This document shows, piece after piece, positions 1-6,335 of a stretch of 9,825 bases of DNA. The position numbers and the translations under genes are program-made. The notes under the pieces are model-generated. The model made no database searches. It was not told the DNA's origin and saw nothing but the letters and a program-made list of their open reading frames with translations. The DNA lies in assembly GCA_026389055.1 (NCBI GenBank), contig JAPLIO010000064.1, positions 1 to 9,825 on the forward strand, written 5' to 3'. The DNA is from Candidatus Melainabacteria bacterium (GTDB lineage: Bacteria > Cyanobacteriota > Vampirovibrionia > Vampirovibrionales > JAJTHC01). Numbering within the stretch: position 1 is the stretch's first letter; every line of letters begins with the position of its first letter.

Positions 1-43
1 CTGGTGGGTTTGCATGCTTACGCTATTTTAATTGTCAATTGGT
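1..43 (+). repeat. Partial copy of a dispersed repeat (right-end type)
   Basis: These 43 bases match positions 3635-3677 in the same orientation at 39 of 43 positions; the mismatches are at 6, 13, 15 and 37. In the 3345-3682 element this segment is the right inner arm plus most of the right terminal inverted repeat. The similarity stops after ATTGGT: the other copy continues ATAAG, whereas this one continues TTCAAACC. It is probably the right end of a second element whose body lies before the window. Seen directly; that it is the same element family is inference. Confidence 0.75.
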
Positions 44-58
44 TTCAAACCATAGGCA

Positions 59-137
59 GTTGGGAACAGGCTGGTGCGAGCGTAGCGAAGCAGGGCAATT
101 AGGGAGCCTCTAGCTTCCGCCCAAGCCTGTTGCCAAC
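59..137. repeat. Long imperfect inverted repeat (stem-loop)
   Basis: Positions 59-72 (GTTGGGAACAGGCT) are the reverse complement of 124-137 (AGCCTGTTGCCAAC) except for one base, giving a 14-base stem around a 51-base interior. The interior has shorter complementary pieces, such as GCGAAGC near 84 against GCTTCCGC near 113. No gene is visible here on either strand. It could be an RNA structure, a palindromic intergenic repeat or the remains of a mobile element. Its role is unknown. Confidence 0.55.
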
Positions 138-156
138 GTGCTAGGAAACCAACCAG

Positions 157-184
157 CCCTTGTTCCCCTGGGGAATACAAAGGG
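157..184 (+). repeat. Hairpin that competes with the following terminator-like stem
   Basis: TTCCCC (163-168) and GGGGAA (170-175) are complementary around a single T. The outer bases CCCTTGT (157-163) can pair with ACAAAGGG (177-184) with a one-base bulge. The bases 177-184 are also the left arm of the next hairpin (177-205), so the two folds exclude each other. This is the arrangement of an antiterminator and terminator pair. There is no evidence that the region is transcribed, so a regulatory role is inference. Confidence 0.4.
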
Positions 185-208
185 GGCGGCGAGCAGCCCC
201 TTTGTTTT
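177..208 (+). terminator. Possible Rho-independent terminator for an off-window gene
   Basis: ACAAAGGGG (177-185) pairs perfectly with CCCCTTTGT (197-205), a 9-base stem with an 11-base loop, followed by TTT before a G run. The T tract is short, which weakens the call. It would stop + strand transcription arriving from before the window. No coding end is visible upstream, so the gene it would serve is unknown. Confidence 0.35.
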
Positions 209-217
209 GCGGGGGGT

Positions 218-246
218 ATGGGGGGTGCCCAAATGGTACCCCCCAT
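218..246. repeat. Very strong GC-rich hairpin
   Basis: ATGGGGGGT (218-226) and ACCCCCCAT (238-246) are perfect complements. The stem can extend inwards by three pairs (one G-U) to 12 pairs with the five-base loop CAAAT (230-234). No T tract follows, so it is not a standard terminator. It may be a palindromic intergenic repeat or a transcript-stabilising structure. Confidence 0.6.
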
Positions 247-280
247 GAAGCCCTAGCCCGAAGCGATAACCTTTCGCATC

Positions 281-311
281 CACAAAAACGTTAAGCGGTA
301 AGGTTTTTGTG
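281..311. promoter_or_regulatory. 9-base inverted repeat upstream of the uvrA-like promoter
   Basis: CACAAAAAC (281-289) and GTTTTTGTG (303-311) are perfect complements separated by 13 bases. The repeat sits about 30 bases before the TATAAT box at 343 and could be an operator or a hairpin. An alternative pairing, AACCTT (268-273) with AAGGTT (300-305), overlaps it. I see no CTGT-N8-ACAG or GAAC-N4-GTTC type LexA box here, so SOS control is not supported by sequence. Confidence 0.4.
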
Positions 312-342
312 CAATCTTATATAGCGGAAAGCTTGTTGGGGG

Positions 343-348
343 TATAAT
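343..348 (+). promoter_or_regulatory. TATAAT -10 box of the uvrA-like gene
   Basis: A perfect TATAAT lies 53 bases before the start codon at 402. At 16-18 base spacing there is no good TTGACA match (the region around 319-326 reads ATATAGCG), so it would be a weak or activator-dependent promoter. AGGA at 385-388 is the likely ribosome binding site, 13 bases from the ATG. Confidence 0.45.
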
Positions 349-401
349 GGCAAACATACGCTCAAATACGCTAGCCTTTCTGTCAGGATTTTACTTCTGC
401 T

Positions 402-3290
402 ATGTTAGAAACCCCTACTGTACCAACTGATGTTCTTTCTATTGAAATAGACCAAGCCAGAACCAATAACCTAAAATCGCTTTCTTGTAGCATTCCGCAA
501 CAACAATTGACGGTGGTTACCGGGCCTTCAGGCTCTGGGAAATCTTCTTTGGTGTTTGACGTACTATTCGCCGAAGGGCAACGACGCTACTTGGAATCGC
601 TTTCTTCTTATGCGAAACAGTTTTTAGACCGCATTGAAAAGCCCGATGTAGAAAGCATCCGCAACATATTGCCAGCTATCGCCTTAGAACAAAAAAATGG
701 TGTTAAAAACGCCCGTTCTACCGTGGCTTCTGTTACTAATTGTACACAGTTGCTGGGTAAATTAGCCCAACATCTTGGGCAACGCACCTGTACGCAGTGC
801 GGTAGCGGGCATCTTTCAGCCATCAATCCGCTGACTGTAGCAGGGCATCTACTCAAAACTTATCCCGAAAAAACCAAATTGCTGCTAACGCTTAGCATCC
901 CCGCCCACCGTCCTGAAACGGAAGCGTTGGTTAAAGCGGTCTTTCAGCAAGGTTATTTCCGATTTTTAACCACGCCTGAAACAGGCGAGCTTCAATCGGT
1001 TCAATCCGCTGAAGAGGCGTTGACTGTTCCAACAGTTGATGGGCAATTGGCGTTGTTGGTAGATAGAATCGTCCTCAAAGCCACGGCTGAAGGGGAAGAA
1101 CGGCTTGTTCAAGCCTTAGAAGCCGTTACCCAGTTGTTGGCTCAAGACGCGTTTCTTTCGCAGTGGACGCTCTGGCATCAATCGCCCGAAGCCAGTGGTT
1201 ATACCCCTCTGCATTTTTCCAGTGCGTTTGGTTGTTTAGATTGTGGCACACCCGCCCCCCCATTGACGGATAAACAGTTTAACTACCTCAACCCCGAAGG
1301 GGCTTGCCCTGTTTGCGAAGGCTACGGAAGGGCGATTGGTATTGAAGAAAATCGGATTATTCCCAACCCGAATTTAACGCTGGCAGAAGGGGCTATTCAT
1401 CCGTTTGAAACGCCTTCTAATATGGAAATTAAGCGGGTTTTCTTAACAAAGGCTAGGTATAAAGGCATTGCTACTGACGTGCCTTATTATGCTTTAAGCC
1501 CCGAAGCCAAACACTGGGTTTGGCACGGCACGCCCAACGTTACGGCGGAAGACCTTTGGAATTACGGAGATTACTGCGGTATTAAGCCGTTTTTTGATTA
1601 TTTAGAAACGAAACGCTATAAAATGCACGTTCGGGTGTTTTTAGCCAAATACCGAGGGTATCACACTTGCACTAATTGCAATGGTGGCAGGTTAAAACCC
1701 GAAATTCAAAGCGTAGTATTGGGTTCTCACACCATAGAAGCGTGGCTGAATACGCCCCTGCATCAACTGAATGCTTGGTTAGATAGCTTTACTTTACCTA
1801 CCCCTTGGCACGAGGTGTTAAATTACACCTTTGAAGCCTTCAAGCAACGCATTACCTGTTTAACCACGGTGGGCTTGGGGTATTTAACCCTCAACAGAGC
1901 CATTCGGACGCTTTCAGGGGGGGAAGCCCAGCGGGTGAATTTATCTGCCATGTTGGGGAGTGAATTGACTGAAACCCTCTACGTGCTAGATGAACCGACC
2001 ATCGGGTTACACGCAAAAGATACGCAACAGTTAATGGGGGTGCTTCAGCAATTGGTGGCGTTAGGTAATACCGTGGTAGTGGTGGAACATGATTCTACCG
2101 TGATGGAACAGGCAGATCACATTTTGGATATTGGGCCTAATAGTGGTGAAGCAGGCGGTGAGCTTGTTTTTGCAGGAACGTTTAACCAATTAAAAGCCAG
2201 CCATACCCTAACGGCAGATTTTCTCAACCATCCGCCAAGCAGAGCCAGTTTTTTAGATGAAACCGCCTTGCTACCTTCACCCGATTGGATGGAATTAACG
2301 GGAGCGATTGGTAATAATCTGAAAAATGTTAGCATCAAGTTGCCCAAGCAACAGTTGGTTTGCGTTACGGGCGTTTCGGGGGCGGGTAAATCTAGCCTCA
2401 TTTTAGAAACGTTGTACGGGAACTATCAGCTTGAAAAAGGGGTGATTCCTAGTTTTGATGTGCTACCGTGTGAAAGCTTAACAGGCATGGAAAGCTTTTC
2501 CGAAGTGGTATTGATAGACCAAACGCCCCCTGCTCGGTCTATGCGTTCCAACCCTGCTACGGTAGTGAAGGTGTTTGATGATATTCGCACGTTGTTTGCT
2601 CAAACCGCCAAGGCTCAAGCCTTAGGCATTACGGCGGGCGATTTTTCCTTCAACAGCGAAGGCGGACGGTGTGAAACGTGCCAAGGCCTGGGTTTTGTAA
2701 CGGTGGATATGCAGTTTATGGCGGATGTTCGGTTGGTTTGCCCAGATTGCGATGGCAAACGATACCAAGCCAGCGTGTTGGGGGTGGAATTGGCGGGAAA
2801 AAGCATTGCCGATGTGTTGGAAATGACGATTAATGAAGTGGCAACGTTTTTTAAGGCGTACCCTAAAATTCGTCGGAAGTTAGCCCCATTGCAGGCTTTG
2901 GGCTTGGGGTATGTACGGTTGGGGCAATCTACCACAACGCTTTCGGGGGGGGAAGCTCAGCGGTTGAAGTTGGCTACTTATTTGCCCGAAGAAGGGGTTA
3001 TTGTCAAAAAGCCCTGTTTGTTTTTGTTTGATGAACCCACGGTAGGCTTGCATTTGCGAGATGTTGCCGTGTTGGTTAAAGCCCTTCGGCGGATGGTAAC
3101 GGCGGGGCATAGTGTGATTGTGATTGAACACCATTTAGAGTTTTTGCACTGGGCAGCAGATTGGCTGGTGGATGTGGGGGCAGGTGCAGGGGAAGCAGGT
3201 GGAACGATTGTTTATTCTGGCACGTTTGAGGGAATGAAACGGTTAGCCCCAAACCAAAGCATCACCGCTGATTGGTTGTTTCATCGGTAA
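402..3290 (+). CDS. uvrA: UvrA-family excinuclease ABC subunit A (probably a divergent paralogue)
   Basis: This is a 962-residue protein of UvrA length (family about 940). UvrA is the damage-scanning ATPase of nucleotide excision repair: it dimerises and loads UvrB on DNA lesions. Both ABC modules are complete. The first has Walker A GPSGSGKSS (41-49), signature LSGGEAQR (504-511) and Walker B LYVLDEPTIGLH (526-537). The second has GVSGAGKSS (657-665), LSGGEAQR (847-854) and LFLFDEPTVGLH (873-884). Zinc-type cysteine pairs are at C130/C133, C278/C281 with C302/C305, C423/C426, and C757/C760 with C780/C783. The segment between about 130 and 280 matches the UvrB-binding region in position. Several stretches differ from textbook UvrA: LPAIALEQKNGVKNARSTV (90-108), YKMHVRVFLAKYRGY (406-420) and ARSMRSNPAT (711-720). 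They resemble UvrA-like paralogues as I remember them, so a second, canonical uvrA may exist elsewhere. It converges on uvrB and is not in an operon with it. Family is certain; orthology is uncertain. Confidence 0.93.
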   Translation: MLETPTVPTDVLSIEIDQARTNNLKSLSCSIPQQQLTVVTGPSGSGKSSLVFDVLFAEGQRRYLESLSSYAKQFLDRIEKPDVESIRNILPAIALEQKNGVKNARSTVASVTNCTQLLGKLAQHLGQRTCTQCGSGHLSAINPLTVAGHLLKTYPEKTKLLLTLSIPAHRPETEALVKAVFQQGYFRFLTTPETGELQSVQSAEEALTVPTVDGQLALLVDRIVLKATAEGEERLVQALEAVTQLLAQDAFLSQWTLWHQSPEASGYTPLHFSSAFGCLDCGTPAPPLTDKQFNYLNPEGACPVCEGYGRAIGIEENRIIPNPNLTLAEGAIHPFETPSNMEIKRVFLTKARYKGIATDVPYYALSPEAKHWVWHGTPNVTAEDLWNYGDYCGIKPFFDYLETKRYKMHVRVFLAKYRGYHTCTNCNGGRLKPEIQSVVLGSHTIEAWLNTPLHQLNAWLDSFTLPTPWHEVLNYTFEAFKQRITCLTTVGLGYLTLNRAIRTLSGGEAQRVNLSAMLGSELTETLYVLDEPTIGLHAKDTQQLMGVLQQLVALGNTVVVVEHDSTVMEQADHILDIGPNSGEAGGELVFAGTFNQLKASHTLTADFLNHPPSRASFLDETALLPSPDWMELTGAIGNNLKNVSIKLPKQQLVCVTGVSGAGKSSLILETLYGNYQLEKGVIPSFDVLPCESLTGMESFSEVVLIDQTPPARSMRSNPATVVKVFDDIRTLFAQTAKAQALGITAGDFSFNSEGGRCETCQGLGFVTVDMQFMADVRLVCPDCDGKRYQASVLGVELAGKSIADVLEMTINEVATFFKAYPKIRRKLAPLQALGLGYVRLGQSTTTLSGGEAQRLKLATYLPEEGVIVKKPCLFLFDEPTVGLHLRDVAVLVKALRRMVTAGHSVIVIEHHLEFLHWAADWLVDVGAGAGEAGGTIVYSGTFEGMKRLAPNQSITADWLFHR

Positions 3291-3308
3291 GTTTTTTAAA
3301 ACTAAGAC

Positions 3309-3327
3309 CCATTCAAAGTTTGAATGG
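3309..3327 (+). terminator. Hairpin after the uvrA-like gene
   Basis: CCATTCAA (3309-3316) and TTGAATGG (3320-3327) form a perfect 8-base stem with the loop AGT, 18 bases after the stop codon. The downstream bases CGTGTTTAACTTT are only moderately T-rich, so it is a weak intrinsic terminator at best. It lies just outside the structured element that starts at 3345. Confidence 0.4.
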
Positions 3328-3344
3328 CGTGTTTAACTTTGCAT

Positions 3345-3682
3345 CTTATACCAATTCACAGATTAAATAGCGTGTTCTTTCATCGATTGTTGTTTCAGTC
3401 TTTCGCTGGTGGGCGTTAAGGGGGTTCTTGTTCGTTGATTGCCCTGCAATCACTCTGCCTTCTGGCAGACCCCCTTAACAATCCCCCACGAACTTAGGGG
3501 CAAGCCCCTACCCAACCCCCAAAAAGCCACCCGCCTATGCCACCAGAAGGGCATTGACGGCGGGATGTTCTTTTTGCCCCTTCGGTGGACGGAACGCATC
3601 GACAGCTGCAGGGCAAATGCGATGGTCGTTCCTACTGGTTGGTTTGAACGCTTACGCTATTTTAATTGTCGATTGGTATAAG
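3345..3682. mobile_element. 338-base MITE-like element with terminal inverted repeats
   Basis: The ends are CTTATACCAAT (3345-3355) and ATTGGTATAAG (3672-3682), a perfect 11-base inverted repeat. Beyond it the arms stay similar: the left continues to TTAAATAGCGT, and the right, read on the minus strand, to TTAAAATAGCGT. That makes about 30 bases with roughly five differences. There is no credible gene inside. The interior is rich in secondary structure: a branched fold at 3409-3489, a hairpin TAGGGG with CCCCTA (3495-3500 with 3505-3510), and a bulged hairpin GGAACG-CATCG (3591-3601) with 3620-3632. Long-range pairs also occur, such as TTGCCCTGCA (3439-3448) with TGCAGGGCAA (3607-3616). Part of its right end recurs at 1-43. 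It fills almost the whole gap between the converging uvrA-like and uvrB genes and ends 14 bases from the uvrB stop. No clear target-site duplication is seen (flanks GCAT and GCAG). A non-autonomous transposon is the best reading. A large structured repeat that ends both transcripts is an alternative. Confidence 0.65.
3409..3489. other. Three-way-junction fold inside the repeat element
   Basis: The outer stem GTTAAGGGGGT (3415-3425) pairs perfectly with ACCCCCTTAAC (3469-3479). It encloses two separate hairpins: TGATTGC (3436-3442) with GCAATCA (3446-3452), loop CCT, and CTGCC (3455-3459) with GGCAG (3464-3468), loop TTCT. A further pairing, GTGGG (3409-3413) with CCCAC (3485-3489), can extend the base across an internal loop. 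All stems are read directly from sequence. Whether it folds as RNA or as single-stranded DNA is unknown. Confidence 0.6.
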
Positions 3683-3695
3683 GCAGGCTACTGCC
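3682..3695 (-). terminator. Short hairpin just after the uvrB stop
   Basis: GGCAG (3682-3686) and CTGCC (3691-3695) form a 5-base stem with a four-base loop, directly after the uvrB stop codon on the minus strand. It is followed on that strand by TTAT. The stem is short and lacks a good T tract, so it is a weak candidate; the adjacent structured element may do the job instead. Confidence 0.2.
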
Positions 3696-3696
3696 C

Positions 3697-5721
3697 TTAA
3701 ACCGCAACCGCTGCTTTTAGCTTGAATAATTTATCACGCAGAGCGGTGGCTTTCTCAAAATCCATCAGCTTAGCCGCCGCCTTCATTTCCGCCTCCACTT
3801 CGGCTACTAGCAAGTTCACCGTTTCCGCATCTGCCGATTTAAGCATCTCTAAACTTTCCGCTTCGCCTGCTTCTGTGGCTAATAGCTTGTCCACATCCAC
3901 ACCCAACAACGCCAACAACCCATTCGAAATTGGCTTCAAAATCGTTTTCGGCACAATACCATGAGCCTTATTATAAGCTTCCTGCTTCGCTCGCCGACGG
4001 TCCGTCTCATCAATCGCCCGTTGCATGGAAGGCGTGATTTTATCGGCAAACAAAAGCACCCGCCCTGTCGAATTCCTCGCTGCCCTACCAATGGTTTGAA
4101 TCAACGCATGGTCTGAACGCAAGAAGCCTTCCTTATCGGCATCCATAATGCAAACCAATGAAACTTCGGGTAAATCCAACCCTTCCCGCAACAAGTTGAC
4201 CCCCACCAACACATCAAACTGACCAAGGCGTAAATCTCTCAAAATTTCAATGCGTTCAATGGGTTTAATATCGCTATGCAAATACCGCACTTTAATGTGG
4301 AGGTTTTGCAGATATTCCGTTAAATCTTCCGCCATGCGTTTGGTGAGCGTGGTAATCAGCACCCGCTCATTCTTTTTCAGCGTGATGTCAATTTCCTGCA
4401 CCAACGTATCCACCTGCCCTTCGGTAGGAATGACGGTAACAATAGGGTCTAACAACCCTGTGGGGCGAATAATTTGTTCCACAATGGCGTTGTTAGAATC
4501 TTCTAATTCATACTTACTTGGCGTGGCGGAAACGTACAGCCGTTGCCCAATGCGTCGATACGTTTCGTCAAACGTCAACGGACGATTATCCCGAGCGGCA
4601 GGCAAGCGAAAGCCATAATTAACCAAGCTATCCTTTCGGCTTCTATCGCCGTGGTACATACCCCGAAGTTGCGGGATGGTAACGTGGCTTTCATCTATAA
4701 ATAGCAGAAAATCTTTGGGGAAGTAGTCAATCAGCGTTTTTGGGGGTGTGCCTGCCGGTCTGCCCTCAAAAATACGAGAATAATTTTCAATGCCCGTGCA
4801 GTAGCCCAGTTCTTTAATCATCGCCATATCACGCAAGGTGCGTTGTTCAAGGCGAGACGCTTCCAGCTCCTTGCCTTCTAGGCGAAAGGCGGTGCATTGT
4901 TCCTTTAGTTCTATTTTCATTTGAGCCAGAGCATTTTCCACCGTGTTTTCATCGGTTACATGGTGGACTGCGGGGTATAGCACATAATGGGGTAACGTGC
5001 CCAGAATTTCGCCTGTTTCGGCGTTCACTTTTGAAAGGCGTTCCAGTTGTTCATCGAAAAATTCCAGCCGTAACACCCATTCTTCGTTGGCAGGGTGGAT
5101 GTCAATCACATCGCCCCGAATGCGGAAGGTAGCCCGTTTAAAGTCTTCATCGCACCGTTGATATTGAATGCGTACCAACATGGAAAGCAGTAACGCCCTG
5201 TTGTAGTCTTCGCCTTCTTCTAGGCGGATGGCGGCTTTTAGGTACATTTCGGGCATACCCAAGCCGTAGATGCAGGAAACCGAGGCGATGACGATAGAGT
5301 CCCTTCGTTCAAATAGGCTTCGGGTGGCGTTGTGCCGCATTCGGTCGATATCGTCGTTGATGCTGGATGATTTTTCGATGTAGGTATCCGTTCGGGGAAT
5401 GTAGGCTTCGGGCTGGTAAAAATCGTAGTAGGAAACGAAGTATTCTACGGCGTTTTCGGGGAAGAATTCTTTGAATTCATTGTAAAGTTGGGCGGCGAGT
5501 GTTTTGTTGTGGGCTAGAATCAGCGTGGGGCGTTGTAGTTGTTGAATGACGTTTGCCATGGTGAAGGTTTTACCCGTGCCTGTTGCCCCTAGCAGGGTTA
5601 CGGCTTGGGTTTCGGGTTGTTGAAATTGAGCCACCAGTTGTTTGATGGCTTCGGGTTGGTCGCCTGCTGGGGCGTAGGGCGTGGCTAGTTTGAAGAGAGA
5701 ATCGGTGGTGGTGGTTGGCAT
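3697..5721 (-). CDS. uvrB: UvrABC system protein B
   Basis: UvrB takes over the lesion from UvrA, verifies damage with a beta-hairpin and limited strand opening, and recruits UvrC for incision. I chose the ATG at 5721, giving MPTTTTDSLFKLATPYAPAG and 674 residues, the usual family length. The frame stays open to 5790, but those extra 23 residues overlap the end of the preceding gene and do not resemble UvrB. Visible features are Walker A GATGTGKT (45-52), the beta-hairpin start YYDFYQPEAYIP (98-109), DESHV (343-347), helicase motif QTIGRAARN (542-550) and a C-terminal UVR motif (about 641-668) for UvrC contact. The hairpin has Phe where most UvrB proteins have the second YY pair's first Tyr, a mild change. 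The ATG follows the upstream stop by one base (TAAAATG), so translation is probably coupled. A weak GGAA lies about 12 bases upstream. It is the last gene of a three-gene group. Confidence 0.97.
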   Translation of the reverse strand: MPTTTTDSLFKLATPYAPAGDQPEAIKQLVAQFQQPETQAVTLLGATGTGKTFTMANVIQQLQRPTLILAHNKTLAAQLYNEFKEFFPENAVEYFVSYYDFYQPEAYIPRTDTYIEKSSSINDDIDRMRHNATRSLFERRDSIVIASVSCIYGLGMPEMYLKAAIRLEEGEDYNRALLLSMLVRIQYQRCDEDFKRATFRIRGDVIDIHPANEEWVLRLEFFDEQLERLSKVNAETGEILGTLPHYVLYPAVHHVTDENTVENALAQMKIELKEQCTAFRLEGKELEASRLEQRTLRDMAMIKELGYCTGIENYSRIFEGRPAGTPPKTLIDYFPKDFLLFIDESHVTIPQLRGMYHGDRSRKDSLVNYGFRLPAARDNRPLTFDETYRRIGQRLYVSATPSKYELEDSNNAIVEQIIRPTGLLDPIVTVIPTEGQVDTLVQEIDITLKKNERVLITTLTKRMAEDLTEYLQNLHIKVRYLHSDIKPIERIEILRDLRLGQFDVLVGVNLLREGLDLPEVSLVCIMDADKEGFLRSDHALIQTIGRAARNSTGRVLLFADKITPSMQRAIDETDRRRAKQEAYNKAHGIVPKTILKPISNGLLALLGVDVDKLLATEAGEAESLEMLKSADAETVNLLVAEVEAEMKAAAKLMDFEKATALRDKLFKLKAAVAV

Positions 5722-5722
5722 T

Positions 5723-6331
5723 TTAGGGTGTTTCCAGCGTTGCGGGCAGGCAGGGGAAAACGGTTTTGAGGGCTTGCACAAAATACCCAAAACTAACGGA
5801 GCTATTGCCTTCTAGCGTAATGTTTTTCCCCATATATTTAGCAATATCAGATTTAATGAGGTTGCCTAAATGGGCTTCAAGCACCTTAGATGGGCGTTGA
5901 ATCTCATCAGGAATAAGCTTGTTATCTTCTATCTGTTTTAATTGTCCTTTAAACGATTTTTTAAGTGGGCTATAACTTTTGATGGCAAATAAATCTCCCA
6001 AGTACCAAGCCTCTAGTTCTTGACAAACAATCCGCACCACGGTATCTGACCGATTGGCTTGTAAACAATCAAACACTAGCTTGTTTTTTAGTTGAATGCA
6101 ATCTTTATTATCGTTATCAATTAAAATAAAAAATTGCGTGTTGGGTTCACGCCAACTGTTTAGTAACCTTGGTATAGCTGGCAATAACAATTGCTTGCCT
6201 CTAAAGGCTTTAATTTGATAGGCTGTTTCAGGCAGGTGTAACTGTTGAAACAGTGCTTCTAAAAACAGCTGCATGGAAGGTTCTTCGACGAGAAAAATCA
6301 CTTTTTTGGGGGCGGGTAAAGCATTGAGCAC
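5723..6331 (-). CDS. TOPRIM-like protein of DUF4276 type, partner of the AAA ATPase
   Basis: This is a 202-residue protein without signal peptide or membrane segment. The N-terminus has a hydrophobic strand then VEEPS (15-19), a strand then IDNDNKDC (71-78), and QELEAWYLGD (104-113). The glutamate after strand one and the DxD (D72, D74) are the acidic residues expected of a TOPRIM metal site, and QELEAWYLGD is typical of DUF4276-like proteins as I recall them. TOPRIM domains occur in OLD nucleases, topoisomerases and the PARIS effector AriB, so nuclease activity is plausible but unproven. The start is GTG at 6331; the next internal Met (residue 20) would remove VEE. The gene begins 4 bases after the ATPase stop, with GAGG inside the end of that gene as a possible ribosome site, and ends 1 base before uvrB. 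Two 60-base rows counted here are 32% and 27% G+C, against 52-53% for two rows in uvrB. I infer an effector or sensor working with the ATPase. Confidence 0.8.
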   Translation of the reverse strand: MLNALPAPKKVIFLVEEPSMQLFLEALFQQLHLPETAYQIKAFRGKQLLLPAIPRLLNSWREPNTQFFILIDNDNKDCIQLKNKLVFDCLQANRSDTVVRIVCQELEAWYLGDLFAIKSYSPLKKSFKGQLKQIEDNKLIPDEIQRPSKVLEAHLGNLIKSDIAKYMGKNITLEGNSSVSFGYFVQALKTVFPCLPATLETP

Positions 6332-6335
6332 GGCG

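Noticed and set aside
28..246. A 72-residue minus-strand frame rich in Pro and Gly
   Set aside because: It is made of the GC-rich hairpin arms, overlaps the repeat copy and resembles no protein.
247..401. LexA or SOS box before the uvrA-like gene
   Set aside because: Neither CTGT-N8-ACAG nor GAAC-N4-GTTC is present; the inverted repeat at 281-311 does not match a known LexA site.
1..401. CRISPR array or tRNA gene in the repetitive upstream region
   Set aside because: The repeats are palindromes of differing sequence with no regular spacing, and no tRNA cloverleaf with a T-loop GTTCGA-type motif is seen.
2117..3134. Minus-strand open frames of 84-106 residues opposite the uvrA-like gene
   Set aside because: They lie in antisense to a strongly conserved coding region and show no domain or ribosome site.
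3439..3681. An 80-residue open frame on the + strand inside the intergenic element
   Set aside because: It runs through the hairpins and the right terminal repeat, has no ribosome site or recognisable domain, and its composition reflects the repeat. Not a gene.
5722..5790. A 23-residue N-terminal extension of UvrB
   Set aside because: It overlaps the end of the preceding coding region, and starting at 5721 gives the standard UvrB N-terminus and length.
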